The notes: generated from the sequence alone by a model not told the origin. Shown: positions 1-8,430, counted from the first letter of the stretch. The stretch: DNA of 64,000 nucleotides from Foliimonas ilicis (GCF_039939195.1 NZ_JBDUUH010000012.1:62001-126000); one strand, 5' to 3'. Program-made: numbers and translations.

Positions 1-141
1 GCCGCCCTGTTCGCCGCACTTTTCCTCGGCGAAAGACTGCCGCCAACCGGCTTTCTCGGCTGCGCGTTCATCTTTGCCGCCATATTGCTGGTGGAGTTGC
101 TTCCGCCGCTTCTGGCGCGGCGGCGTTCACTCAACCCTTGA
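1..141 (+). CDS. EamA/DMT-type transporter, C-terminal fragment (cut by window edge)
   Basis: The frame is open from the first base and ends at TGA 139-141, giving 46 residues. They contain a GER turn followed by one hydrophobic helix (about residues 17-36) and a basic tail ending RRRSLNP. In the drug/metabolite transporter (EamA) family the last helix is preceded by a similar LGER motif, so this is probably the last transmembrane helix of an inner-membrane DMT permease. Its 3' end overlaps the 3' end of the convergent DUF486 gene by 11 bases. The substrate cannot be inferred from this fragment. Confidence 0.65.
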   Translation, partial: AALFAALFLGERLPPTGFLGCAFIFAAILLVELLPPLLARRRSLNP

Positions 142-481
142 AGATGAAGGCCGCCCCGCCCGCAATCATCGCGAAGCCGATCGCGTGGTTCCAGGTGAAG
201 CTTTCTTTCAGATAGAGCACCGAGAACACGGCGAAGACCAGAAGCGTAATGACTTCCTGTATCGTCTTGAGCTCGGCTGCCGAATAGGCCTGAATACCGA
301 TGCGGTTTGCCGGAACCGCCAGCCAGTATTCAAAGAACGCGATAAACCAACTGAACAGCACGGCGGCATAAAGCGGCGACGTTCTGAACTTCAAATGCCC
401 GTACCAGGCGAACGTCATGAACACGTTCGAGGCGACGAGCATCAGTATCGGGAGGATTTTGGGGGACAAAAGCGCTGCCAT
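131..481 (-). CDS. DMT-family small membrane protein, DUF486
   Basis: This 116-residue protein is predicted to have four transmembrane helices. It carries the features of the DUF486 family: a first helix followed by FAWYGHLKF, a central SWFIAFFEYWLAVPANRIG segment, and a final helix with AGGAAFIF. The family belongs to the drug/metabolite transporter clan, and no substrate is established. I chose the start at 481 (MAALLSPKIL) because it gives the usual family length of about 115 residues. An upstream in-frame ATG at 538 would add a polar, non-conserved leader, and neither start has a strong Shine-Dalgarno sequence. The gene is convergent with the truncated EamA gene. Confidence 0.75.
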   Translation of the reverse strand: MAALLSPKILPILMLVASNVFMTFAWYGHLKFRTSPLYAAVLFSWFIAFFEYWLAVPANRIGIQAYSAAELKTIQEVITLLVFAVFSVLYLKESFTWNHAIGFAMIAGGAAFIFKG

Positions 482-606
482 GACCGGACCGTTGCTGGAG
501 TGGATGCGCCATTGCTGCCGAACGGTGGCGCTTGTCAATCGCGATCATATAGGGTGACCTCGCGGCCAAATCTTGTATCATCACCCCGAACGGACGGAGG
601 ATGATC

Positions 607-1032
607 GTGCAGCAACGCCGCGAACCCGAATGGGACCTGACCATTGGCCCCGACACCGTGCGCCTTTTCATCCTCAAGGCGAAAAGCATCAGTGCCGCCG
701 TCAATGACGATTACGTCGATGGCAATGAGCATGAAATCGAATATGACGGCGACCGCGGCGACAATCACCATCATGACGGTCTGGCCGAAGAGGAAGAAGA
801 GGACCTGACCACCGAGGAATTGCGCCAGCTCATCGGCGATCTGAACGTCGATGAGGCAGCCGAACTCGTCGCGCTGGCCTGGATCGGACGCGGCGATTAC
901 GACGCATCCGAATGGAATGAAGCCCTGGCCGAGGCACGCAATCGCGGCAACAAGCGCACCGCGAAATACCTGCTCGGCATGCCCATGCTCAGCGATTGGC
1001 TGGAAAGCGGACTGGAAGCGATCGGCGCTTAA
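607..1032 (+). CDS. DUF3775 domain protein
   Basis: This is a small acidic cytoplasmic protein of 141 residues. The middle (about residues 45-70) is a run of Asp, Glu and His. The C-terminal half has the DUF3775 pattern, with LTTEELRQLIGDLN, EAAELVALAWIGRGD and KYLLGMPMLSDWLESGL. Function is unknown in the family. For the start, CGGAGG lies at 595-600 and directly abuts ATG 601, which would be too close; GTG 607 is in frame with 6-base spacing and is the better initiation codon. The alternative start adds only two residues. It is divergent from the DUF486 gene. Confidence 0.7.
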   Translation: MQQRREPEWDLTIGPDTVRLFILKAKSISAAVNDDYVDGNEHEIEYDGDRGDNHHHDGLAEEEEEDLTTEELRQLIGDLNVDEAAELVALAWIGRGDYDASEWNEALAEARNRGNKRTAKYLLGMPMLSDWLESGLEAIGA

Positions 1033-1126
1033 ATCTCAGGCGTCCGGCGAGCCCTTTGAAACAAGCCGGTAACGCTTTGTGATCTGCTCCTGGCAACCGT
1101 AGGCTGTCACAGCCGTTTATGCTGCA

Positions 1127-2098
1127 ATGATCCGCGCTGCACGCTCTTTGACGATTTGGGTTCCATTGCTGCTTGCGGCTTCATCGCTGGCATCTTTCGC
1201 GCAAACAAATCCCCTTCCCCAATCCGCGCCAGTCCCGACCGAAAATCCCGCACCCGACCTTCCAGCCGGCGAAGACACGCAGTCGAAAACGCCGCCAGAA
1301 GAAGCTCCCGTTCCAGCGGAAAAACCCGCCGACATGCAGGCAAAACCGGCAACCGAGGATACGCAGGCTGAAACACCGCCGTTAAAAGCGCCCGTCCCGG
1401 AAGAAAAACCTGCGGACAAGCAGGCCGAACCGGAGTTGAAAAAGCCACCCTTGATCGTGGAGCCCGCGCTTCCCCAAAAACCGCCTCTGCCGGAAAAATC
1501 GCCCGAAGACGACAAAAAGGCCGAAACGAAGCCGGAAGACGAAGGCCCGAAACCTTTGTCCGCAGACGATATGGCCTGCCGCAAGCGCCTGACCGAACTC
1601 GGCGTCGAATTCGAAGAGCGCCCGCGCCTGTCCGACCCCGCCGGTTGCTCTGTGCCGCATCCCGTTGCCATCAAATCGCTTGGCAAAACCATTTCACTGG
1701 AGCCGGAAGCGGTCGTGAATTGCGCTATGGCGGAAGCTTCCGCCCGGTTTGCGCAGGATGTCATCTCTCCCGCCGCCAAGGCGGATTACGGCGAAGAGCT
1801 GAAATCCATCTCGCAGGCATCGGGCTATGTCTGCCGTCCGCGAAACGGCACGACCAAGCTCTCCGAACATGCTTTCGGCAACGCGCTCGACATTGCACGC
1901 TTCACGCTGACCAAAGGCACCGAGATCGACGTCGAACCGGCACCCGACGACAAGGCGCAAAAATTCCTGATGAAGCTCAGAAAGGCCGCCTGCGGCCCGT
2001 TCAAGACCGTACTCGGCCCCGGCAGCGATGCCGATCACTCGCTGCATTTCCATTTCGATCTGGCGCAGCGCCGCAATGGCGGAACCTTCTGCCAGTAA
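1127..2098 (+). CDS. Extensin-family secreted protein with Pro/Glu-rich repeat region
   Basis: The protein has 323 residues. Residues 1-25 form a Sec signal peptide ending ASFA. Residues 27-140 are low-complexity and rich in Pro, Glu and Lys, with an imperfect tandem repeat of about 28 residues built on EDTQ..TPP..APVP.EKPAD. The C-terminal 185 residues are a bacterial extensin-like domain (PF06904 type) with paired cysteines. It contains SEHAFGNALD (H248, D255) and HFHFDL (H307, H309), a layout like the SxHxxGxAxD plus HxH zinc motif of LAS/M15 peptidases. A role in the cell wall or periplasm is inference from this. A paralogue lies at 4267-5094. No clear ribosome binding site precedes the ATG. 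Confidence 0.8.
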   Translation: MIRAARSLTIWVPLLLAASSLASFAQTNPLPQSAPVPTENPAPDLPAGEDTQSKTPPEEAPVPAEKPADMQAKPATEDTQAETPPLKAPVPEEKPADKQAEPELKKPPLIVEPALPQKPPLPEKSPEDDKKAETKPEDEGPKPLSADDMACRKRLTELGVEFEERPRLSDPAGCSVPHPVAIKSLGKTISLEPEAVVNCAMAEASARFAQDVISPAAKADYGEELKSISQASGYVCRPRNGTTKLSEHAFGNALDIARFTLTKGTEIDVEPAPDDKAQKFLMKLRKAACGPFKTVLGPGSDADHSLHFHFDLAQRRNGGTFCQ

Positions 2099-2115
2099 AA
2101 CTCAACTGCGCCGCC

Positions 2116-2273
2116 CCTTCTCCCCTTATGGGAGAAGGTGGATTGGCGCGAAGCGCCAAGACGGATGAGGGGTGCTGGAAGAAACTCCAGCGTCTGCGAT
2201 CTGTCCAACACCCCTCATCCGACTTCGCTTCGCTCAGCCACCTTCTCCCGCAAGGGGAGAAGGAAAGGCGTTT
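2116..2273. repeat. Long imperfect palindrome, type A (CTTCTCCCC family)
   Basis: The outer arms at 2116-2141 and 2248-2273 are inverted copies differing at two positions, each itself a small CCTTCTCCCC/GGGAGAAGG hairpin. Inner arms CGGATGAGGGGTG and CACCCCTCATCCG pair as well. The whole 158 bases could fold into one long cruciform. It fills most of the 319-base gap between the extensin gene and the frameshifted regulator. It shares arm motifs with the element at 11123-11250. Confidence 0.85.
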
Positions 2274-2417
2274 ATCCCTCGACCGCCGGAAAAGGCATCC
2301 CGGACACTCGCCCATAGATTGCGTACCAATAATGTTACCGCACGAAGGTTTCATTACGTCATGCTGATATGTAAGAGGAACTAAGCACTCAGCCGCAACG
2401 ATCCGGACCCTTGGAAC

Positions 2418-3394
2418 ATGCTCGTGCCCCTGAAGACGCCCGCCGGACCTCCGCCATTCTACCGCGCCGATGCCCTCGCAACGATGGACCGGTTTCCGGA
2501 AGGTCTTTCCTTGTCTGCCAAATGGCTTCTGGAGACCCATTTGGCTCTGCCTCGCGAGGTTCGCTTTGTCGCGGATCTGCAACGATGGCTTATCACCCAA
2601 GTTGTGATCGCCATGCATTATGAACATAAGCTCGACCCGGCATTTCCGCCGATTTCTCACAGCAATCTCGTTCGAAATCTGGCGACAACCGGCATTGCGA
2701 GCAGGAATACGATCTATGCGCTCCTGCTGGAAATGAAACGCTACCAGATCATCACTCCCCTCCAGAGTTCGGATAAAAGACAACAGGCGATGCAGGCGAC
2801 GGAAAAGTCGGAAGGACTTATCCGTCACTATTTCGACATTCACTTGAAGTCCCTCGATGGTATCGACGATGGAAACCGCTATATTTTGTCCTGCGAAATC
2901 CCGAATTGTTGCATCACGCCCAACCGCGTTTCGCATGGCTTCTACTCGCCGACCCCAAATGGCATCAGCCGCCTGCCAATATTGGCAACTTCGTCCGCTC
3001 CGATTCAGGAAGCAGCATCCTGCACGACCTCATCTCCGGTATCATGATACCGCCTGCGGACATGACATCCCCGATCTGGATTGGAAAAGTGTCACCCAGC
3101 ATGTTCGCCAAACGCTATGGCATTTCCAGAACCCATATAGCCCGCCTTTTCCGGCAGGCGCGGGAGGCAGGGCTTCTCGGTTGGGCCAAAGACAGCAACA
3201 GGGGCGACTGCTGGGTATCTCCTGAACTCGTCCAGGCCTATCGCTTCTGGCAGGCTGCCAAGCTTGCCGCGGCTTCGCAGGCCTTTCATGACGCCTGCCT
3301 AAAGATAGGCATTACGGAAGTAATACCGGCGATCAACCAGATCCAAACGTTCCGACATAGGTCAATTTCAGCGTTACAACCGGTCGCGATTTGA
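2418..3394 (+). pseudogene. Winged-helix DNA-binding protein, interrupted by a 2-base frameshift
   Basis: Two overlapping frames read like one protein. The first (from ATG 2418) carries an N-terminal helical/winged-helix-like part (NLVRNLATTGIASRNTIYALLLEM) and then runs into unrelated sequence. The second frame continues as YFVLRNPELLHHAQPRFAWLL and holds a clear helix-turn-helix (MFAKRYGISRTHIARLFRQA) with a GLLGW wing. Removing one TA from CGCTATATTTTG at 2880-2884 joins them into a single reading frame of about 324 codons. I infer either a TA-duplication pseudogene or a sequencing error. The overall family was not recognised beyond a two-HTH regulator. Confidence 0.6.
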
Positions 3395-3600
3395 TAACTT
3401 CGCCAATCATCTATATATAAAAATAATTATATTTCATATAATTTCATTTATTCATAATTTTAAATCATAAAATAAAGTCTATACTTATGTTTATTATTTA
3501 AGTTCGTTTATTTTGAATTTCCACGCAATTCCATTCGTTAAATAAAATAAAACAACTGCAAAATAAAAATTCTTGCACTCAACCGTTCATCTGGCGTTCA
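3395..3600. other. AT-rich intergenic island
   Basis: About 170 bases (roughly 3410-3580) are overwhelmingly A and T, with runs such as ATATATAAAAATAATTATAT, in a region otherwise near 60 percent GC. No open frame of note lies inside. It sits between the frameshifted regulator and the Tudor-like secreted protein and probably contains the promoter of the latter. Such AT-rich tracts are often bound by nucleoid proteins or mark acquired DNA; both are inference. Confidence 0.7.
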
Positions 3601-3667
3601 CTGTTGTTTCCCTAATGAAAGTATTGCTCGGTCCGCTTGGGGGCAGGGTTAAACGGGAGACGAGATT

Positions 3668-4042
3668 TTGATTAAGTATAGCTCTTTTTTGATTGCAGCC
3701 GGAATGATGGCCTTCAGTGGTGGGGTGGCCAGTGCTCAAACTGCAGGTGATTGGGTACTCGGAAATTACAAAGGCGCAGGCTACTGGTTTCCGGGCATTG
3801 CCGAAAAGATTCAGGGCGACAAGATCACGATCCGCTACGACGACGGCGATCGGGAAACTGTCAGCATAGACAAGGTTCGCCCCTATGACTGGATGATCGG
3901 CATGAAGGTCCAGTGCAACTACAAGAACGCTGGCGAGTGGTATCCGGGCACGATCGCTTCGCTGGCGGGCGAGAAGATCGGCATCAACTACGATGATGGC
4001 GACAAGGAAACGACCAAAACCGGTCGTTGCCGGACGAACTAA
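3668..4042 (+). CDS. Secreted protein with two Tudor/Agenet-like repeats
   Basis: The protein has 124 residues and starts at TTG 3668, eight bases after GGGAG. Residues 1-24 form a signal peptide ending ASA, followed by QTAGDW. The mature part is two copies of a module of about 45 residues: VLGNYKGAGYWFPGIAEKI then IRYDDGDRETV, and VQCNYKNAGEWYPGTIASL then INYDDGDKETT. The pattern V.a.Y...G.WYPG.I......I.YDDGD.E resembles eukaryotic Tudor and Agenet barrels. This suggests two small beta-barrels acting outside the cytoplasm; the ligand is unknown. A strong terminator follows at 4077-4109. The upstream DNA is unusually AT-rich, so recent acquisition is possible. Confidence 0.75.
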   Translation: MIKYSSFLIAAGMMAFSGGVASAQTAGDWVLGNYKGAGYWFPGIAEKIQGDKITIRYDDGDRETVSIDKVRPYDWMIGMKVQCNYKNAGEWYPGTIASLAGEKIGINYDDGDKETTKTGRCRTN

Positions 4043-4076
4043 AAAGCCGGCCCATCCCACTGACAAACTCACTGAC

Positions 4077-4109
4077 AAACCCGTCGAATTTTCGGCGGGT
4101 TTGTTTTTT
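4077..4109 (+). terminator. Rho-independent terminator after the Tudor-like gene
   Basis: The stem AAACCCGTCGA / TCGGCGGGTTT, with one mismatch, is followed by GTTTTTTC. It lies 34 bases after the stop codon. Confidence 0.8.
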
Positions 4110-4266
4110 CGGATGGTTATTTCAGTTGTTCGAAAAGACGGCCTCTCAGGCAATGCGCAGTCTCCCGGCAGATCCGCCTTCGAAATCGGGATCGCCTTAA
4201 CAATTGCACTGACCTTTTCTTTACCCTTGGCACCTACCCTGCCCTCATCTGGGACAGGAGCCATTT

Positions 4267-5094
4267 ATGGCAAAGGACATTCGCCGGCAGACTTCTGCCC
4301 GTGCAATCCTTGGCGGAGCAGCAGCGATCGGGCTGGCGGCACTGGCTGCCGCCTGCACGACGAGCGGCGTTCTCACACTGACGCCGGAGGTCGATGTCGG
4401 CATGCAGACTGCTGCGGTCATGCCGCGTGCGGAGGTTTCCACCCCGGCACCTGAACCACGCGCGACCGGCATGCAGACGCTGGTTCCGTCGAACCCCTAC
4501 ATGGTTTCCTATCCGCGAATGGACAATCCGGCTGCGCCATCCAATGTGATGCCCGCCGACGAAATTGACTGCCGCAAGGAACTCAAAAAGCTGCGCGTCC
4601 AGTACCAGGACATGGAACGCATCAATGATGGCGGAAGCTGCGGCATCGATTTCCCGGTCAAGGTCAGCGCCATCGGCAATATCGAAATGAAGCCTGCCGC
4701 GACGCTGAGCTGCTCCATGGCCGCGTCCTTCGCAAGCTGGACCCGCAACGAGCTGCAATCCTCTGCGCGCTGGCGTTATGTTTCCGGCGTCAAGACGATC
4801 CATCAGGGATCGAGCTATTCCTGCCGCCGCATTCGCGGCACGGCGGTCGCTTCGGAACACTCCAAGGGCAACGCCCTCGACGTCATGAAGATCGAGCTGA
4901 ACAACGGCAAGTCCATCGACGTGCGCAAGCCCGGCTGGTTTTCCTTCCGCCAGCGCGGCTTCCTGAATACGGTGCGCGCCGACGGCTGTTCCTACTTCAC
5001 CACGGTTCTCGGCCCCGGCTACAATGCCGATCACGCAGATCACTTCCACTTCGACATAAAGCAGCGCCGAAACGGCTACCGCGCCTGCCGGTAG
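4267..5094 (+). CDS. Extensin-family lipoprotein
   Basis: The protein has 275 residues. A signal with the lipobox LAAAC (Cys about residue 30) predicts an acylated envelope lipoprotein. After a spacer the C-terminal extensin-like domain starts near residue 99 (DCRKELKKL) and resembles that of the protein at 1127-2098. It keeps ASEHSKGNALD (H198, D205) and HFHFDIKQRR (H259, H261), a SxHxxGxAxD plus HxH arrangement as in LAS-type peptidases. An AGGAG 7 bases ahead of the ATG supports the start. It is monocistronic. Peptidoglycan hydrolysis or binding is a reasonable but untested inference; the family has no settled function. Confidence 0.8.
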   Translation: MAKDIRRQTSARAILGGAAAIGLAALAAACTTSGVLTLTPEVDVGMQTAAVMPRAEVSTPAPEPRATGMQTLVPSNPYMVSYPRMDNPAAPSNVMPADEIDCRKELKKLRVQYQDMERINDGGSCGIDFPVKVSAIGNIEMKPAATLSCSMAASFASWTRNELQSSARWRYVSGVKTIHQGSSYSCRRIRGTAVASEHSKGNALDVMKIELNNGKSIDVRKPGWFSFRQRGFLNTVRADGCSYFTTVLGPGYNADHADHFHFDIKQRRNGYRACR

Positions 5095-5183
5095 CCACTT
5101 TATTAACGGCATTCTCGGCTTGTTAATAATTGTGGCGATGCCCTATTCCCGATCATATCGTCGCAATGCTATGAACGGCGATC

Positions 5184-6491
5184 ATGCTCTATGTAGAAAT
5201 CGCCATCGTCGTCGCCCTGATACTGGTCAACGGCCTGCTTGCAATGTCGGAACTTGCGGTCGTCTCGTCGCGGCCCGCGCGCCTCAAGGGCATGGTCGAC
5301 CGGGGCGTGAAGGGGGCGGCAAGCGCGCTCAAGCTTGGTGAAAACCCCGGAAAATTCCTGTCCTCCGTTCAGATCGGCATCACGCTTGTCGGTGTCCTCT
5401 CTGGCGCATTCTCCGGCGCAACGCTCGGCCTTCGCCTGACGCAGTGGCTGTCCGAAATGGGCGTGCGCAACGGCATTGCGGATGCGCTCGGTGTCGGCAT
5501 CGTCGTCGCCATAATCACATACGGCTCGCTCATCATCGGCGAGTTGGTGCCCAAGCAGATCGCGCTGCGCAACCCTGAAGCTGTCGCCTCGAAGGTCGCA
5601 CCGGCCATGAGCCTCATCGCCGTCATCGGCGCGCCGCTCGTCTGGCTGCTCGACATTTCCGGCCGCACCGTGCTCTGGCTGCTCGGCCAGCGCGGTGAAA
5701 GCGACGAAAAAGTCACCGACGAAGAAATCAAGATGCTGGTCGCCGAAGCCGAGCATCACGGCACTATCGAATCCGACGAGCGCAAGATGATCGCAGGCGT
5801 CATGCGCCTTGGCGACCGCGCCGTTCGCGGTGTGATGACCCCGCGCACGGAGATCGACTGGATCAATCTGCAGGCCGATGAATCGGTCGTGCGAAAAATG
5901 CTTATGGAAACCACCCATTCGCGCCTTCCGGCAAGCGAGGGCAGCGTCGACGCCATGATCGGCGTTATCCAGACCCGCGAAGTACTCGCAGCAGCATTGG
6001 CCGGCAAGAAGTTCGACACACGCGCCCATGTGCGCCCCGCCCCGATCGTTCACGATCAGGCGGACGCGCTGGATGTTCTGACCACGCTGAAAGGCTCCGA
6101 TGTGCCGATGGCGCTTGTCCATGACGAGTACGGACATTTCGAGGGCATCGTCACGCCTGCCGACATTCTGGAAGCGATCACCGGCGTATTCAAAGCGGAT
6201 GCCGACCAAGACGACCCGATGTCCGTGCAGCGCGAAGACGGCTCTTGGCTGCTCGCAGGCTATATGCAGGCTGACGAAATGGCAGACCTACTCGGCCTGA
6301 ACCTGCCCGAAAGCCGCGACTACGAAACGGTTGCTGGCTACATTCTCTCGCTGCTGCATCACCTGCCCGCAACCGGCGAAATCGTCGATGCGCAGGGCTG
6401 GCGTTTCGAGGTCGTCGATCTGGACGGCCGCCGCATTGACAAGGTCATCGCCTCGCGCCTGTCAGGCGCCCGCCGCGAGATCGTCTCGTAA
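5184..6491 (+). CDS. HlyC/CorC (CNNM) family membrane protein with CBS domains
   Basis: The protein has 435 residues. The N-terminal DUF21/CNNM domain (about 1-190) begins with the hydrophobic segment EIAIVVALILVNGLLAMSE and has further membrane helices, including one with GELVPKQIAL. A tandem CBS pair covers about residues 205-335 and includes the typical MTPRTEIDWI start and DEYGHFEGIVTPADILE end. A CorC_HlyC domain covers about 350-430. Proteins of this family are linked to magnesium or cobalt export; the older hemolysin name is misleading. The length is normal. The gene stands alone and ends just before a palindromic repeat. Confidence 0.88.
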   Translation: MLYVEIAIVVALILVNGLLAMSELAVVSSRPARLKGMVDRGVKGAASALKLGENPGKFLSSVQIGITLVGVLSGAFSGATLGLRLTQWLSEMGVRNGIADALGVGIVVAIITYGSLIIGELVPKQIALRNPEAVASKVAPAMSLIAVIGAPLVWLLDISGRTVLWLLGQRGESDEKVTDEEIKMLVAEAEHHGTIESDERKMIAGVMRLGDRAVRGVMTPRTEIDWINLQADESVVRKMLMETTHSRLPASEGSVDAMIGVIQTREVLAAALAGKKFDTRAHVRPAPIVHDQADALDVLTTLKGSDVPMALVHDEYGHFEGIVTPADILEAITGVFKADADQDDPMSVQREDGSWLLAGYMQADEMADLLGLNLPESRDYETVAGYILSLLHHLPATGEIVDAQGWRFEVVDLDGRRIDKVIASRLSGARREIVS

Positions 6492-6502
6492 ACGCTCGGT
6501 CC

Positions 6503-6625
6503 AAATTCAGGTCAGGCCGCGCCGAAAATGGCGGGTTGCGAGAACCGGCGCGCAGCGTACATTTGGGTACGTGAGCACCGGAAGCGCAGAAAGCCGCCAT
6601 CCGCAGGCCGGCCTCACCTGAATTT
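6503..6625. repeat. Palindromic intergenic element, type B
   Basis: Seventeen-base arms at 6503-6519 and 6609-6625 (AAATTCAGGTCAGGCCG and its inverse) match at 16 positions. Smaller inverted segments (AATGGCGGG / GCCGCCATC) lie inside. The 123-base element occupies almost the entire gap between the convergent CorC-like and FMN reductase genes, ending 4 bases from the reductase stop codon. Confidence 0.8.
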
Positions 6626-6628
6626 CAT

Positions 6629-7225
6629 TTAGGCTGCTTGTGCCTGTGCCTCGTCGGCAGCCCGTGCCGTCTTCAGCACCTTGCCCCACCAGACGACATC
6701 GTCCAGCAGCGCCTTGCCTGCCTGGTTGAGATGGTCGAACTCGCCGAGGTTCTTGCCCTCATTGGCAGCCACCATGTCGGCCCATGCGATGTGGACGCCG
6801 GCCTTGACGGGAGCCATCTGCAGCTCGACCGCGATCAAGCGCAAATGCTCGACCGCACGCGCACCGCCAACACCGCCGTAACCCACGAAACCGGCTGGCT
6901 TGCGCACCCATTCGCGACCCGCATAATCCAGCGCGTTCTTCAAAACGCCGGTCGGCGCGTGATTGTATTCCGCAGCCGTGAAAATGTAACCGTCGAACTC
7001 GCCAAGCTTGGCCTGCCATTTGCGGGCGATCTCGTTTTCCGATTCAGCCCAAAGCGGCGAACGTGCTTCTGCAAAAAGCGGCAGCGGGTAATCGGCAAGA
7101 TCGACGATCTCGACTTCGACATCGCCGCGTGCCTTGGCAAGGTCGGCAATCCAGCTTGCCGGTTTGTCCGCAAAGCGTCCTGCGCGTATCGATCCGACGA
7201 CGACCGCGATCCTGGGTTTAGACAT
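6629..7225 (-). CDS. NADPH-dependent FMN reductase family oxidoreductase
   Basis: The protein has 198 residues with a flavodoxin-like fold. The N-terminus RIAVVVGSIRAGRFADKPA is the FMN phosphate loop (GS.R.GR). Residues 82-94 read FTAAEYNHAPTGV, matching the P.YN.....LKNALD motif of chromate/azo/quinone reductases, followed by LKNALDY and GYGGVGGARAV. It should be a soluble NAD(P)H:FMN oxidoreductase acting on quinones or similar acceptors; the exact substrate is unknown. It is divergent from the HxlR regulator at 7315, a common pairing in which the regulator controls the reductase. Confidence 0.87.
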   Translation of the reverse strand: MSKPRIAVVVGSIRAGRFADKPASWIADLAKARGDVEVEIVDLADYPLPLFAEARSPLWAESENEIARKWQAKLGEFDGYIFTAAEYNHAPTGVLKNALDYAGREWVRKPAGFVGYGGVGGARAVEHLRLIAVELQMAPVKAGVHIAWADMVAANEGKNLGEFDHLNQAGKALLDDVVWWGKVLKTARAADEAQAQAA

Positions 7226-7250
7226 TTGAATTTCTCCGTGAAAGATTCAT

Positions 7251-7285
7251 GGTATAAAATGGATACTGGCGCTATATAGGATACC
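7251..7285. promoter_or_regulatory. Candidate HxlR operator in the divergent promoter region
   Basis: The 89-base gap between the FMN reductase and HxlR starts contains GGTAT at 7251, then GGATAC at 7261 and GGATACC at 7279. The outer GGTAT/ATACC pair is inverted and the GGATAC motif is repeated 18 bases apart. HxlR proteins usually bind short repeats in such gaps; the assignment is inference. Confidence 0.35.
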
Positions 7286-7314
7286 TATCAAAGACCGCGC
7301 AAGGAGGCACCTTT

Positions 7315-7698
7315 TTGAAACCTACATACGTCCACAACACCGAGGATTGCCGCGCCGTCAGTGAGATTCTCCAGCGCGTCGGCGACAAATGGACCGTCCT
7401 CGTCGTCAGCAAGCTTGGCCAGGGCACCATGCGTTTCAACGAGTTGCGCAATGCGATCGGTGGAATTTCACAAAAAATGCTGACCACGACGCTGCGCGGT
7501 CTGGAGCGGGACGGGTTCGTTACCCGCACGGTGTTCCCGACGATCCCGCCGCGTGTCGATTATGCACTCACGCCGCTTGGCGAAGAGCTGCTCGTGCCGG
7601 TTCACGCACTTGGCGAATGGGCAAAAATAAACACCGCACGCGTCAACGCCGCACGCGCGGAGTTCGACGCCTGCTGCCCGGAGCGCGCGAAAGCTTAA
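7315..7698 (+). CDS. HxlR-family winged-helix transcriptional regulator
   Basis: The protein has 127 residues with start TTG 7315 and AGGAGG seven to eight bases upstream. The HxlR signature is clear: C at residue 12, VGDKWTVLVVSKLGQGTMRFNELRNAI, then GISQKMLTTTLRGLERDGFV and the wing R.VFPTIPPRVDYALTPLG. HxlR/DUF24 regulators often sense quinones, aldehydes or thiol stress through a conserved N-terminal cysteine. That fits control of the divergent FMN reductase. The 3' end overlaps the convergent GNAT gene by 4 bases. Confidence 0.88.
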   Translation: MKPTYVHNTEDCRAVSEILQRVGDKWTVLVVSKLGQGTMRFNELRNAIGGISQKMLTTTLRGLERDGFVTRTVFPTIPPRVDYALTPLGEELLVPVHALGEWAKINTARVNAARAEFDACCPERAKA

Positions 7699-8366
7699 TT
7701 GACCGAGAATACTTTGACTTGCGCAACATGCTCGAAACCGGCTTTCAAATAGAGGGGCTCGCCTTCTACCGTCGAGACCAGCAACGCGGTTTTTATGTCC
7801 CGTAAGCTCGCATGAGCGACGATCGCCGCCAGCAATCTGCTCGCTAACCCCTGTCGTTTGTAACAATCGAGCGTTCCGACACGATCTACAACGATAAAGC
7901 CCTTCCCGGCCGTTCCGTACCGCGCCGTTGCGACATACGCATCGTCCTTTTTAAAAGCGAAAAGAAACGCTTCTTCGCTTGGATCGAATGACGGAAAAAC
8001 ACCGGAGCGATTGAATATATCGATTTCGTCGTTGGATTTCAGCCAGGTTAAGTCCATGTCGCCGTCCGATCTGTAGAGACCGGCAATATCCGCCTTCATC
8101 ATATATTCGTTGGCCAGATGCAAAAACTTGCTCTCGTCGAACAGGTCCGGCTGTTTGCCGAAAAAAGTTACCCACTCTCCAGATCGCAACGAACTTTCAT
8201 CCAAAACGCCACCCTCGAGTATGAAATGCTCGGCGGACCTCATCATCCCATCTTCATACTCGGAGAAAAATCCATAATCCTTGCCGGTTGTTCGCCGGCA
8301 CTTGCCAGCACGGGCCGCGCAGTACCCCTGAAGGAAGCTTTTTAAAAGGTCTCGTGAAACCGGCAT
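7695..8366 (-). CDS. GNAT-family N-acetyltransferase
   Basis: The protein has 223 residues. The C-terminal half is a GNAT fold: FLFAFKKDDAYVATARYG, then VVDRVGTLDCYKRQGLASRLLAAIVAHA, where RQGLASRL is the acetyl-CoA pyrophosphate loop, ending ALLVSTVEGEPLYLKAGFEHV. The N-terminal 100 residues are acidic and aromatic-rich, consistent with an additional substrate-binding lobe. The acceptor substrate cannot be told. It is convergent with the HxlR gene and no operon partner is seen. The ribosome binding site is weak, so the start is only moderately certain. Confidence 0.78.
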   Translation of the reverse strand: MPVSRDLLKSFLQGYCAARAGKCRRTTGKDYGFFSEYEDGMMRSAEHFILEGGVLDESSLRSGEWVTFFGKQPDLFDESKFLHLANEYMMKADIAGLYRSDGDMDLTWLKSNDEIDIFNRSGVFPSFDPSEEAFLFAFKKDDAYVATARYGTAGKGFIVVDRVGTLDCYKRQGLASRLLAAIVAHASLRDIKTALLVSTVEGEPLYLKAGFEHVAQVKVFSVN

Positions 8367-8403
8367 GCATCCGAGATTGATCAGCGCCTAAAGCGATGTC
8401 AAA

Positions 8404-8430
8404 CGAAAACAGCGGGCCTGAACCCGCTGC
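8404..8430 (-). terminator. Terminator of the small secreted protein gene
   Basis: On the minus strand AGCGGGTTCAGGCCCGCT is followed by GTTTTCGTTT, about 22 bases after the stop codon of the gene at 8452-8769. Confidence 0.65.
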
